Assembly (NCBI GenBank): GCA_942492855.1
Contig: OW818647.1
Coordinates: 3,224,001 to 3,288,000, forward strand
From: G963677485 sp942492855
GTDB lineage: Bacteria; Armatimonadota; HRBIN16
Direction: 5' to 3'
DNA length: 64,000 nt
Under the pieces are notes generated by a model, which was not told the DNA's origin, ran no database searches, and worked only from the letters and a program-made list of their open reading frames with translations. This document shows positions 16,592 through 25,783 of the stretch, piece by piece. Positions within the stretch are counted from its first letter, which is position 1. Each line of letters starts with the position of its first letter. The position numbers were made by a program, and so were the translations under genes.

Positions 16592-17677
16592 TTACTCCTG
16601 TTGTTTTTGTGCTCGTCGTTTGATCATTGATTGGATTTTGGGCATCCCAACGTTCCATACCCAATACCACATTGGTGACAAGACCATGTCATACTCACCG
16701 ATGTACTCCACAAACCTGGGGTTGAATCCCTCTTTAAAGCGGTTAAGACCTTCAAGGTGAGCGTCGCCTTGGCCCTTTTTGGGACTCACACCGCGGAAGT
16801 CGTACCACTTACATCCTGCCTCTTTGGCCCACTGAATAAGGCTCCATTGCATCAGGTGGTTGGGCATCACATTACGGTGTTCATTGGAGCTTGCACCATA
16901 AGTATACATCGCTCGGTCACCGATTATGTACGCCAAGGCTCCCGCCAGCGGTTTACCGTCAAAATAGGTTAAAGCCATCCGCATCATACCGGCAGGAACC
17001 AGCAAATCCCACATCTGTTCAAAGTAGCTTAATGATCGTACCAGGAAGCCATCTCGCGCGCATGTCTCTTTCAGCAGCTCATAGAACACCGGAAGTTGGT
17101 CACGGCTGCAGTTGTTATCTACCGTGACGCCTTTACGTGCAGCCAGGCGGATGTTATACCGCCACTTTTCCTTAAAGCTGGCTAGAAGCTCATCGGTGGG
17201 CAAGGCTAGATCAAGCTGCATCACGCACTTGGGCTGAGTGCCGCCAAATCCGCCAGCGTTGACGGCCTGAAACCCCGCAGCAGCGATGTTTTTCGCGTCC
17301 GTGGTCTGTTCGATTGCCACGGGTGGGTCAATCTTAAGTAGTATCGCACGCTGCTGCCGCGCTACCTCGCGCAGATGGGTCATAAACTGAAGGGTGAGCT
17401 CGCGGTCAGATGAATCCCAGACTGGACCTCGGGGGGCATACAGGATGCATCGCCCGGTTTTGGGAATACTGCGGCGTAGGAGAGAGGCGACGGCCACAAT
17501 TTGGCCGTCCTGGTGAGCCATCACGCGGATGGGCTTCCATCCCGATTTGGCCTTTAGGTCGCCCCATTCGAAACTCTGCATGAGGTCGCCGGTAGGGAAA
17601 TCGGCTATAAAACGGTTAAATGAGTTTCTGTCTATATCGGTGGCTGTGGTAAATGTCAGTTTAGAATTTATGCTCAT
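16592..17677 (-). CDS. FemAB-family peptidoglycan aminoacyltransferase-like protein
   Basis: 361 residues. It has the two GNAT-like subdomains of the FemABX family, with diagnostic segments QSFEWGDLKAKSGWKP near residue 35, RYNIRLAARKG near residue 175 and YDFRGVSPKKG near residue 290. Family members use aminoacyl-tRNA to add amino acids to the lipid II stem peptide and act at the inner face of the membrane. No signal peptide is present. The alr ribosome site lies inside the 3' end of this gene, and alr starts 2 bp later, so a role in cell-wall cross-bridge synthesis is likely. The exact amino acid cannot be told from sequence. Confidence 0.85.
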   Translation of the reverse strand: MSINSKLTFTTATDIDRNSFNRFIADFPTGDLMQSFEWGDLKAKSGWKPIRVMAHQDGQIVAVASLLRRSIPKTGRCILYAPRGPVWDSSDRELTLQFMTHLREVARQQRAILLKIDPPVAIEQTTDAKNIAAAGFQAVNAGGFGGTQPKCVMQLDLALPTDELLASFKEKWRYNIRLAARKGVTVDNNCSRDQLPVFYELLKETCARDGFLVRSLSYFEQMWDLLVPAGMMRMALTYFDGKPLAGALAYIIGDRAMYTYGASSNEHRNVMPNHLMQWSLIQWAKEAGCKWYDFRGVSPKKGQGDAHLEGLNRFKEGFNPRFVEYIGEYDMVLSPMWYWVWNVGMPKIQSMIKRRAQKQQE

Positions 17678-17762
17678 ATAAATATTGTATCTCTATGGCC
17701 GCCATTTAGGGCCATAGAGATATAAAACACATGGGCAAGTGGTGATAGACCCGGATGATTAC

Positions 17763-18058
17763 CCACAAATAGTAATGACGCACCGCCACGCGCTAAAGCA
17801 CATGGCTATTGACCAGCCAAGCCTGCTGAAGCAGGCTGCGGGGTTTCGCCCTGTAGGTATTCGGCTGATCTGGTGGCTGCACCCACATTGACCGTAGGGG
17901 CGTCCCTTGTGGGCGCCCTAACAAGAACTATCGAATGAACAACGATTAGGGCGCCCACAAGGGACGCCCCTACGACAGTACCAACTACAGCATGGACTGC
18001 CGTGTCAGTACGGGCAGGTGCTTATTGATCAATAGCCGAGACATCTATGTCGCGGAAT
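17763..18058. repeat. Composite intergenic repeat, copy 1
   Basis: This covers most of the gene-free stretch 17678-18103. It shares with 50950-51199 an exact 18-mer (17785-17802) and a near-identical segment at 18028-18058 (AATAGCCGAGACAT then TATGTCGCGGAAT). Between them are a hairpin (AGCCTGCT with AGCAGGCT near 17820) and the 28-bp inverted repeat at 17893-17974, which is absent from the other copy and so looks like a nested insertion. No coding capacity. Confidence 0.7.
17893..17974. repeat. Perfect 28-bp inverted repeat (GTAGGGGCG family)
   Basis: Arms 17893-17920 and 17947-17974 are perfect reverse complements around a 26-nt loop. The same arm (26 bp) recurs at 57062-57147 with an unrelated loop. 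This shows a dispersed palindromic element of REP/MITE size. Both copies lie between genes. Confidence 0.85.
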
Positions 18059-18103
18059 GGGTTGCGAAATGGTTCTGCAGATATGTGCAGGTATTCGACT
18101 AAC

Positions 18104-18838
18104 CTACAAACCGACCTGCTGCAGCAGGTCTTTTACTTCACTGGTATGAAGCGGTCGGTAATCTCCCGGGGCAAGCCCCTTCACGCTGATATTCCCGAAT
18201 GCGCTTCGGTGCAGTCGCACGACGTTGCCGCCGACTGCGGAGATCATGCGTTTTACCTGGTGGTTACGTCCTTCGTGGATGGTGATCTCTAGGTGTGTGG
18301 GGTTTTTGTCAAACCATACGCGGGCAGGGGACGTCCAGCCGTCTTCCAGCTCTACGCCCTGACGCAGGGCGGTCATCTGGTCACGATCCAGCGGTCTGTC
18401 AATCAGTGCCAGGTAGGTTTTGTCGACGCCATACCGGGGGTGGGTCAGGCGAAAGGCCAACTCACCGTCGTTGGTCAGCAACAGAGCTCCAGTGGTGTCG
18501 ATGTCCAGCCGACCCACAGGGTAGACTCTCAGCTTGACTTTTGGCAGGAGGTCAATAACTGTGGTCTGCTCTTGCTGACCGATGCAGGTTGTGACCACAC
18601 CCTCAGGCTTGTTCATGATGTAGTAGACCAGTCGGTCGGCAAACTTAGCCAAAACACCATCCACCACTACTTTGTCGCTGGGAAGCGCTTTCGTGCCCAG
18701 CTCTGTCACGACCTTGCCGTTGACGGTGACACGGCCATCCGTGATGATCTTTTCACACGCTCGTCGTGAGCCGAATCCGGCCTCTGCAAGCAGTTTTTGG
18801 AGCCGCATGGGTTCCTGGGGGGTATCATTCTCGGTCAT
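18104..18838 (-). CDS. Pseudouridine synthase, RsuA/RluB family
   Basis: 244 residues. The ATG at 18838 has AAGGA eight bases upstream and is preferred over a longer open frame. An N-terminal S4 RNA-binding domain (residues 10-65, MRLQKLLAEAGFGSRRACE) precedes the catalytic domain with GRLDIDTTGALLLTNDG, whose first Asp is the catalytic residue, and the family end motif GRNHQVKRM. These enzymes convert uridine to pseudouridine in 16S or 23S rRNA; RluB-type (23S) is most likely. Its start lies 5 bp after the DUF1232 gene stop, so it is the last gene of the parB-dnaN-DUF1232 direction. Confidence 0.9.
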   Translation of the reverse strand: MTENDTPQEPMRLQKLLAEAGFGSRRACEKIITDGRVTVNGKVVTELGTKALPSDKVVVDGVLAKFADRLVYYIMNKPEGVVTTCIGQQEQTTVIDLLPKVKLRVYPVGRLDIDTTGALLLTNDGELAFRLTHPRYGVDKTYLALIDRPLDRDQMTALRQGVELEDGWTSPARVWFDKNPTHLEITIHEGRNHQVKRMISAVGGNVVRLHRSAFGNISVKGLAPGDYRPLHTSEVKDLLQQVGL

Positions 18839-18843
18839 TGGTT

Positions 18844-19137
18844 TTATCCTTCTATCGGATTCATCTGGGCTGCCTGCAGTTTGCACTCGCTGATGACTTC
18901 AGCAGGTATCATTCTGTAGGCGAACCATATGGCACTTGGCACTATGAGTAGGTCATCTAGGTAGCCCAATACCGGGATGAAATCCGGGATGAGGTCTATG
19001 GGCGAGGCTGCATAGGCCAGCGCTGCTAGAAGCATAATTCGGGAGAGCCAAGGAGTGCGTGGATGTGAGGCTACGAGCTTCACCACGGTCAGTTGCTGTT
19101 TGGTATTCTGTAGTTTTTGCTTGATTTTAGGGTTCAT
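18844..19137 (-). CDS. YkvA-like DUF1232 membrane protein
   Basis: 97 residues. It carries the DUF1232 signature SPIDLIPDFIPVLGYLDD around residue 50, flanked by two hydrophobic segments (LSRIMLLAALAYA and LLIVPSAIWFAY). The family is small, membrane-associated and of unknown function. I chose the ATG at 19137 because an upstream GTG alternative lies within a strong hairpin that probably ends dnaN transcription; no clear ribosome site precedes it. It is followed closely by the pseudouridine synthase gene. Confidence 0.8.
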   Translation of the reverse strand: MNPKIKQKLQNTKQQLTVVKLVASHPRTPWLSRIMLLAALAYAASPIDLIPDFIPVLGYLDDLLIVPSAIWFAYRMIPAEVISECKLQAAQMNPIEG

Positions 19138-19147
19138 ATGAGGTGAT

Positions 19148-19173
19148 GGAGTGGGGGCTGCTGCCCCCACTCC
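19148..19173 (-). terminator. Hairpin downstream of dnaN
   Basis: An 11-bp perfect stem (GGAGTGGGGGC with GCCCCCACTCC) and 4-nt loop lie 15 bases beyond the dnaN stop. The stem is very GC-rich but no U tract follows, so termination may be partial. Confidence 0.55.
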
Positions 19174-19188
19174 GCTTCATTTCTATGC

Positions 19189-20307
19189 TCAACCTGACGC
19201 CATGGGCATCATCACGCATAAGAACGCATCGTCATCGACTGGCCGGACGATAAACGGCCGAAGTGGCTCTGTCAGCTCAATCTGAACACCATCGGAGTCC
19301 AGCACGTTCAGCAAGTCCACCAGGTATCGGCCGTTGCATATCAAAGTGATGTCATCGCCTTCGCGCACCATGTCTACTTCATCATGGGCGCGTCCTGACA
19401 TCGGGCTCTGGGCCTCTAGCATGAGGTATTCGCCGCTGGTGCTCAGGGTGACGCGGTTCATGTCATCGCGCGAGACGATGTTTACGCGTTTGCACTTGCT
19501 GAGCAGCGAGGCGGTCTCGAGGGTCAGCTTCCGTGTGCAGTTGGCCGGGATGATGCGCTGATAGCTTGGGAACTGCCCTTCGATCAACCGGGCTGTCATC
19601 AGCACCTGGCGGGGGCTGTCGGACAGACGGAAGCAGATATGTGTGTTGCTGAGGGTAATTGAGATATCACCATCGTAGTCGTTGATGATCCGCAGAAGCT
19701 CGTTAAGGGCTCTAGCGGGCACTACGGCTGAGACGACATCGTCAAGGGCGTTGGTGCCGATGATGGCAGAGCGCACCGCCATACGGTGTGTGTCGGTGCC
19801 GACCAGGCGTAATGTCACGCCGTCATACTCCAACAGCTCACCCGCAAGGATCGGGCGAGTATCGTCACTGGCCACGGCGAAGCTGGTCTGCTTGATCATC
19901 TCTTTCAGAGTGCCGGCGGGCACACTGATCGCCACGCCTTCGGTAGGGGCTGTCAGCGGGGTGTACTCTTCAGGGTCACGGCCTAGCAACTTGTATTCGG
20001 AGCGTTCGGCGGTGAGGCGTGTGCTAAACGAAAGGTCGCTCTCAAGTGTGATGGTGCCGTCCGGCCATGTGTTCAAAACTTCGTTGGCGGTTTTTGAGGG
20101 GATCGTGATCTGACCCTCTTGATCCACCGTGCACGGCACCAGGCACTCGATGGCCATTTCCAGGTCTGTGGCCGACAAGTAGATACCATCTTGCCGTGTC
20201 GAAATGAGTATGTTCTGAAGAATCGCCATAGAGCTGCGCTGGCTCACTGCGTGAGACACCGTGCTAACGCCTTCTTGCAGGTCTTTCCGGATAGCGGAAA
20301 CCTTCAT
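19189..20307 (-). CDS. dnaN: DNA polymerase III beta subunit (sliding clamp)
   Basis: 372 residues, the usual clamp length, with three similar domains. It forms a ring that tethers replicative polymerase to DNA. Diagnostic segments are MKVSAIRKDLQEGVSTVSHAV at the N terminus, PSKTANEVLNTWPDG, FAVASDDTRPILAG in the middle and a C-terminal end in VMMPMASG (usually MPMR/MPVR). Two ATGs are adjacent; the second (20307) has GGAGG at 5-nt spacing. dnaN is usually beside dnaA; here it follows parB on the same strand and no dnaA is visible in the window. Confidence 0.95.
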   Translation of the reverse strand: MKVSAIRKDLQEGVSTVSHAVSQRSSMAILQNILISTRQDGIYLSATDLEMAIECLVPCTVDQEGQITIPSKTANEVLNTWPDGTITLESDLSFSTRLTAERSEYKLLGRDPEEYTPLTAPTEGVAISVPAGTLKEMIKQTSFAVASDDTRPILAGELLEYDGVTLRLVGTDTHRMAVRSAIIGTNALDDVVSAVVPARALNELLRIINDYDGDISITLSNTHICFRLSDSPRQVLMTARLIEGQFPSYQRIIPANCTRKLTLETASLLSKCKRVNIVSRDDMNRVTLSTSGEYLMLEAQSPMSGRAHDEVDMVREGDDITLICNGRYLVDLLNVLDSDGVQIELTEPLRPFIVRPVDDDAFLCVMMPMASG

Positions 20308-20390
20308 CATCGCCTCCGTAGGGTGTATGTGAAATTTGTTATATTCATACTGATTTTACGTGATATTTCCATGAGTCACAAGCGGTCAAA

Positions 20391-21320
20391 CTACCTGTGC
20401 CCTTTGAGTTTGCTGAGCATTTCATCAATGATGAGCTTCAGAGACTCCAGAGTGTCGATAGTCTCAACCCTTGTTTGCTCGTTCATTTCCATGCCTTCCA
20501 CATTCGCTACCAGCATGATGGCATCTCTCACGAGCTCATCTGCGGAGCGCGGGGCAGTCATAGCCCCCATGGGAACAGCGGGCGGCTGTGTCGGCTGAGC
20601 ATTGCTGGCATACCCCTCAACGGGGGGCAGCTCGGGGTTGATCCACTCCGCCCAATCAAGTTTGGGTGACTTCAACAAGTCGTTGGCGTGTTCCGGGTTG
20701 TCCTTCATCGCCTTCACAAGCCTGGCGGTGTCGTCTGTGTTCAGCTTCTCAGCCTTAATCTTTTCTACAACCTGAGTCTGCAGCTCCGGCTCATCGTTCA
20801 ACTGGGTAAGGTATCGCGCATGTTTCGGGGTGATGGCTCCATCGCTAGGGCGATTGGGGCGGCTCTCCACCTCGTTGGCGATATCTTCCGGCAGATTGAG
20901 CAGCTCCAGAGTGTAGCTGAGCATCCGTTCAGAGATTCCCAACCGGCTGGCCAGCTCTTTGTTGGTCAGTGCCAGCAGTTCCTTGGCCTTTGTGAGCGCT
21001 TTCGCCTTGTCAAAAGGCTGAAGGTCTTCACGCTGCATGTTCTCAATCAACTGGTCTGTGACAATCTCATCGGAGGCCACATCGCGCACGATGCAGGGCA
21101 GCTCATACATCCCAGCCAATTGCGCGGCGCGCCAGCGTCTTTCGCCCACCACCACCTGGTACATATTGACATTGTGCAACGGGCGTACTAGCAGTGGCTG
21201 CAGCAATCCGTGTTGTTTGATGCTGTCCGCAAGGCCTTGCAGTGCCTCTTGATCCATGCTCTTTCGGGGCTGCTCGATGTCCTCAACTATAAGCTGCACC
21301 GGTATGAACTGGATTTCCAT
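20391..21320 (-). CDS. ParB/Spo0J-family partition protein
   Basis: 309 residues; ATG preceded by GGAGGG. The N-terminal CTP-binding domain has GERRWRAAQLAG near residue 58 and ENMQREDLQPF near residue 92, followed by a helix-turn-helix (NKELASRLGISERMLSYTLELL). The C-terminal third is Pro-rich, then a helical segment of about 45 residues. ParB proteins load at parS and organise the origin region with ParA. No parA is beside it and I saw no parS-like palindrome, so a non-canonical ParB-like regulator is possible. It precedes dnaN and is divergent from polA. Confidence 0.87.
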   Translation of the reverse strand: MEIQFIPVQLIVEDIEQPRKSMDQEALQGLADSIKQHGLLQPLLVRPLHNVNMYQVVVGERRWRAAQLAGMYELPCIVRDVASDEIVTDQLIENMQREDLQPFDKAKALTKAKELLALTNKELASRLGISERMLSYTLELLNLPEDIANEVESRPNRPSDGAITPKHARYLTQLNDEPELQTQVVEKIKAEKLNTDDTARLVKAMKDNPEHANDLLKSPKLDWAEWINPELPPVEGYASNAQPTQPPAVPMGAMTAPRSADELVRDAIMLVANVEGMEMNEQTRVETIDTLESLKLIIDEMLSKLKGHR

Positions 21321-21444
21321 TGGCGAATCCCTCCGAAACTGGTAATGTAATTCATGATAGAGTGACGAATGATGCCACTACTCTAGTAGTCTACACCAAC
21401 AGAGGTGTGTGATGATGTCTCTGTGGGGAATTTAAGGATATAAA

Positions 21445-24171
21445 ATGGTCAACGGACAGCTACCGCTATTGCTACTGGTCGATGGGTATAGTTTGCTTTT
21501 CAGAGCATTCTTTGCCTCTCGATATCTTAGCACCTCGCAGGGGGTTCCCACCAACGCGGTGTATGGGTTCGCCAATATGCTCATAGGCTTGCTGGGTCGT
21601 TACCATCCTGAGTCGGCGATCGTGGCTTTTGATCTGCCCGAGCCGACTTTCCGGCATATCGAATACCCAGCCTATAAAGCGCATCGCCCGCCCACGCCTG
21701 AAGAGTTTGTGACACAGATTCCGTATGTCAAGCGTCTGGTGGAGGGGCTGGGGTTTGGACAGTGTGTGAAGCCGGGTTTCGAGGCCGATGACTTGATCGG
21801 CACCTATTGCCGGATCGCCGTTGAGCAGGGCTACCGCGTGGTGGTGCTGACGGGTGACGGCGACAGCTTCCAACTGGTGAACGACAACGTGAGTATAGTG
21901 ATGCCCCAGAAGGGGTTCCAAGAGACCACCGTATATGATGCCGCCCAGGTGATGGAAAAGACGGGTGTGTGGCCACACCAGATACCGGACCTGAAGGCGA
22001 TGAAAGGCGACAGCAGCGACAACATCCCCGGGGTACCCGGTATCGGCGACAAGACCGCGGCAGGTCTGCTGGCCAAATGGCCCACTCTGGAGGAAATCTA
22101 CCAGCACATCGATGAAGTGAAGCCGGAGCGGATCAAGAATTTGCTGATCGAACACCGCGAACAGGCAGAACTGAGCAAACGGCTGGCCACCATTATATGT
22201 GATGTGGATGTGGAGCCAGTCATGCCAGCCAGGCTGATAAGCCCGGAGGCCGGTGCCCAGCTTGTTGGTTTGATGAATGAGCTGGAGTTCCGCTCAATGG
22301 CACGAAAAGTGGACGCGTTGATCAACGCACCTTCTTCTCAAGCACCAGTAGTAAAGCCTGAGCCCGAATCGGAAGGCAGCCAGAGTATGCCTCTTCCGCA
22401 GCCTCCACCGTCCTTGCCGGCAGTCATTACTTCCATGGAAACCACCACGCAGCGTGTGGAGACGAAGGCTCAGTTTGACACGCTGATGAAGCGGCTGGAT
22501 GATGCGGCCGTAGTGGGCTGTGCGATCCGATGGCAAAACAGCCAGATTCTTGATATCAGTCCAGAGTGGCTCTCTGTGAGCCTGAAGCCCGGCGAGGCCT
22601 GGCTTCTATCGCTCAGCGAAGGCGGGGGGCTGTTTGCAGAGCCCTCTCCATATATGCCTGTCATGAACAAGCTGGCAAAGGCATCACGCGTGTGTATCAG
22701 CAACAGCAAAAATCTAGCGGCGTATCTTCTTCGCGAAAAGCTGCCTGTGCCTCCGCTTTTTGATCCGCTGCTGGCCAACTATGTGCTCGATAGCTCCCGC
22801 GGTGGGAATACCATGCAGCAGGTATCTGAAAACTGGCTGCACCAGGAGCTGCCTGCCACGACAGACCCCATTGGCCTTGGATCGGAAGCGGAAGCGGCCA
22901 TGCGCTTGATGCCGTTGTTGCTGGACAGCCTGACGCAGCAGCAGGTACTCAATGTATATGAGGATATCGACTTGCCGCTGGTACCTATCCTGGCGGAGAT
23001 GGAGCTAAACGGCATCGCTGCGGACCGCGACTACCTCTTTAAGCTTGCGAATGAATTTCAAATACAGATCACAAAATGTGAGAAAGACATCTACGCGGAG
23101 GCTGGCCAGGAGTTTAACGTGGCGTCGCCAAAGCAGTTGGGACAGATACTGTTTGAGAAGATGGGGCTGCCCAGCGGGCGAAAGACCGCCAAAGGCGCCT
23201 GGTCGACCGACTCGGACGTGTTGGAGAGTCTGGCGGAGAAGAACCCTATCGCACGGCTGCTGACCGAATACCGTGAGATCACTAAACTGCGCAGTACCTA
23301 CGCTGATACCCTGCCGCGGCTGCTGCACCCGTCTGATGGGCGCATCCACAGCAAGTTCAACCAGATGGTCACAGCCACCGGACGGCTAAGCAGCAGTGAT
23401 CCCAACCTGCAGAATATCCCAGTGCGCAGCGAAATGGGAATGAAAATCCGGCAGGGCTTCATCGCGAAACCTGGGTATCAGTTGATCTCGGCGGACTATT
23501 CGCAGATTGAGCTGCGTCTGCTGGCCCATGTGTGTCAGGAACCTCGCCTGGTCGAAGCGTTTGAAACAGGGCAGGATGTGCACACCGCAACGGCTTCCAT
23601 ACTGTTTGATGTGCCTCTCTCGGAAGTCACGGGATCGCAACGCCGAAGGGCGAAGACCGTGAACTTCGGGGTGTTATACGGCCAAAGTGACTTCGGGCTG
23701 AGCAATGCGCTGGGCGTGTCTCGGACCGAAGCAAAGGCATTCATCACCGATTATTTCGCACGTCTACCCGCCGTAAAGGCCTACATAGAACAGACGGTGG
23801 CATTTGCACGTCAAAATGGGTATGTGCAGACACTCTTCGGCCGTAAGCGGATGATGCCCGATATCAGGCACAGTAACCATACGGTGCGTACTGCCGCCGA
23901 ACGTGCAGCAGTGAACAGCCCGTTGCAGGGAGCCGCCGCAGACTTGATAAAGCTGGCGATGATCAAGCTCAACCCTGAACTAGCCGCCAAAGGGTATAAA
24001 CTATGTCTGCAGGTACACGACGACTTGATGCTGGAAGTTCCTGCCAGCAAAACAGGTGACGCAGCCACGCTGTTGCGTGAGGCGATGACGCAGGTGACCA
24101 AACTGCGGGTACCGCTTGAGGTTGACGTGAAGGCTGGCAGCAACTGGGCAGAGATGGAACGGTGCCCCTAA
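21445..24171 (+). CDS. polA: DNA polymerase I
   Basis: 908 residues; ATG with AAGGA upstream. Residues 1-300 are the 5'-3' exonuclease (LLLVDGYSLLFRAF, GFEADDLIGTY, KGDSSDNIPGVPGIGDKTA). Residues 330-510 have the 3'-5' exonuclease fold, but the metal-binding DxE motif is missing (AVVGCAIRW), so proofreading is probably absent as in Thermus and Bacillus enzymes. The polymerase domain has motif A DYSQIELR, motif B RRAKTVNFGVLYG and motif C QVHDDLMLE. It fills gaps in repair and removes Okazaki primers. A Pro-rich linker near residues 300-330 joins the first two domains. Confidence 0.96.
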   Translation: MVNGQLPLLLLVDGYSLLFRAFFASRYLSTSQGVPTNAVYGFANMLIGLLGRYHPESAIVAFDLPEPTFRHIEYPAYKAHRPPTPEEFVTQIPYVKRLVEGLGFGQCVKPGFEADDLIGTYCRIAVEQGYRVVVLTGDGDSFQLVNDNVSIVMPQKGFQETTVYDAAQVMEKTGVWPHQIPDLKAMKGDSSDNIPGVPGIGDKTAAGLLAKWPTLEEIYQHIDEVKPERIKNLLIEHREQAELSKRLATIICDVDVEPVMPARLISPEAGAQLVGLMNELEFRSMARKVDALINAPSSQAPVVKPEPESEGSQSMPLPQPPPSLPAVITSMETTTQRVETKAQFDTLMKRLDDAAVVGCAIRWQNSQILDISPEWLSVSLKPGEAWLLSLSEGGGLFAEPSPYMPVMNKLAKASRVCISNSKNLAAYLLREKLPVPPLFDPLLANYVLDSSRGGNTMQQVSENWLHQELPATTDPIGLGSEAEAAMRLMPLLLDSLTQQQVLNVYEDIDLPLVPILAEMELNGIAADRDYLFKLANEFQIQITKCEKDIYAEAGQEFNVASPKQLGQILFEKMGLPSGRKTAKGAWSTDSDVLESLAEKNPIARLLTEYREITKLRSTYADTLPRLLHPSDGRIHSKFNQMVTATGRLSSSDPNLQNIPVRSEMGMKIRQGFIAKPGYQLISADYSQIELRLLAHVCQEPRLVEAFETGQDVHTATASILFDVPLSEVTGSQRRRAKTVNFGVLYGQSDFGLSNALGVSRTEAKAFITDYFARLPAVKAYIEQTVAFARQNGYVQTLFGRKRMMPDIRHSNHTVRTAAERAAVNSPLQGAAADLIKLAMIKLNPELAAKGYKLCLQVHDDLMLEVPASKTGDAATLLREAMTQVTKLRVPLEVDVKAGSNWAEMERCP

Positions 24172-24368
24172 GAAAGCCCATCTGACGGCCAATTCAGAAA
24201 TTGTTACGCAATTGTTATGAAAATTTGATAATATGAGGCAGGAATGCGTCTTATCCCGGCATAATATAATAAGAGGCGTACAATAAATACCGGGCGCCCA
24301 ATCAACTTGGCTAGTTGGGCGTTATTACCAATAGATAGCCATGTCAACCTAGGAGAGTTCATACGACC

Positions 24369-25778
24369 ATGTTGGACGACAACAACGTTCAGTCTACTCA
24401 CAGTGACAGTATGTCGCAGATGAGTGACGCCGACCTTTTTGCTCAAGCGATGGAGCAACCCGCTGATGGGCTGAGCCGCAGCGTGCGCCCAGGCCAGATC
24501 GTTCGCGGTACCGTAGTTAAGGTAGACCGTGAAGGAGTATTGGTGGACATCGGGTATAAGTCCGAAGGCTTCATTAGACCTGACGAGCTAAGCCTGACTA
24601 ACGAAAATCCCGAAGACGTCGTAAAAGAAGGTCAAGAAATTGACTGTTGCGTGCTGCGAATGCACGGCGACGAGGGACAGATTCTGCTGTCTAAGCGAAA
24701 AGCAGATTTCGATGTAGCCTGGAAGCGGCTTGATGAGCTTCAGCAGGCCAACGCCACAATCGAGGGCGAAGTCAAGCAACACGTTAAGGGCGGATTGATC
24801 GTTGACGTAGAGGGTGTTCGCGGTTTCGTTCCAGCTTCACAAGTGGGAACTGCTCGCGGACGCGTGTCCGACTCTGCTCTCGATAGTATGGTTGGCAAGA
24901 CCGTACCTCTAAAAGTGCTTGAAATTGACCGCATGAAGCGCAAAGCTGTGTTCAGTAACCGCCAGGCAGAAGAAGAACAGCGTGAAGCTCGCCGTAAAGA
25001 GGTGATGACCAACATCGCCGAAGGCGTGGAGCTTGATGGTGTGGTTCGCCGCATCGTAGAATTCGGTGCGTTCATTGACCTGGGTGGTGTAGATGGACTT
25101 CTGCACAAGAGTGAGATTAGCTGGAAGAGGGTTAATCACCCCGGCGAAGTGCTGAAAGAGGGCGACACCGTGCGTGTGGTCATCCTGCGCATGAACTCCG
25201 ATTCTAATCGCATCTCACTGGGTATGAAGCAACTGATGAGTGACCCATGGAAAGACGCCGAACACGCTTACTACGTGGGGCAGAAGATCCATGGTCACGT
25301 GGTTCGCTTTGCACCGTTCGGAGTGATTGTGGAGCTTGAGGGCGACATCGAAGCCACCATCCACACCTCTGAGCTTGCTGACAAAAAAGTGAAGCACCCC
25401 AGCGAAGTCGTGAATATCGGCGACGATATTGAAGCGATCGTGACGAATGTCAACGCTAATGACCGCCGGATGAACCTCAGCCTGCGCCAGCTCAAGAAAC
25501 AAATTGAGGAGAAGCAGGAGCATGAGGTGGTTGCTACCTACGCCGCGAAAGCTGGCGAAGCAGGAGCATCGACGATAGGTGAGCGAATGGCTCAACTGCG
25601 AATTGATGCCGCAGCGGCCGAAGCCGAAGCAGAGGCAGAAGAAGCCGCTGAAGCGGCTGAGCCTGTAGAAGTAGTAGCTGAAGCCGAAGTAGCTGAACCT
25701 GCAGAAGCAGTTGCCGAAGCTGAAGTGGCTGAGCCTGCAGAAGCCGTTGAGGCCCCTGAAGAGCCGAAAGAGGCCTAG
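24369..25778 (+). CDS. rpsA: 30S ribosomal protein S1
   Basis: 469 residues. Four S1 RNA-binding domains are visible: about residues 40-103 (GQIVRGTVVKVDREGVLVDIG), 120-185, 200-270 (DGVVRRIVEFGAFIDLGGVDG) and 288-358. Four domains are typical outside Proteobacteria, which have six. The last 100 residues are low-complexity, dominated by Ala, Glu and Val with repeated AEAEVAEPAEAV units, which is unusual. S1 binds mRNA leaders during initiation. An AGGAG lies 13 bases before the ATG, rather far. The upstream 200 bases are AT-rich with -10-like hexamers (for instance TATAAT at 24265), but no convincing -35. Confidence 0.92.
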   Translation: MLDDNNVQSTHSDSMSQMSDADLFAQAMEQPADGLSRSVRPGQIVRGTVVKVDREGVLVDIGYKSEGFIRPDELSLTNENPEDVVKEGQEIDCCVLRMHGDEGQILLSKRKADFDVAWKRLDELQQANATIEGEVKQHVKGGLIVDVEGVRGFVPASQVGTARGRVSDSALDSMVGKTVPLKVLEIDRMKRKAVFSNRQAEEEQREARRKEVMTNIAEGVELDGVVRRIVEFGAFIDLGGVDGLLHKSEISWKRVNHPGEVLKEGDTVRVVILRMNSDSNRISLGMKQLMSDPWKDAEHAYYVGQKIHGHVVRFAPFGVIVELEGDIEATIHTSELADKKVKHPSEVVNIGDDIEAIVTNVNANDRRMNLSLRQLKKQIEEKQEHEVVATYAAKAGEAGASTIGERMAQLRIDAAAAEAEAEAEEAAEAAEPVEVVAEAEVAEPAEAVAEAEVAEPAEAVEAPEEPKEA

Positions 25779-25783
25779 CCTCT

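Noticed and set aside
20311..21444. parS or origin of replication near parB and dnaN
   Set aside because: No TGTTTCACGTGAAACA-like palindrome or DnaA-box cluster was found by eye in the spacers.
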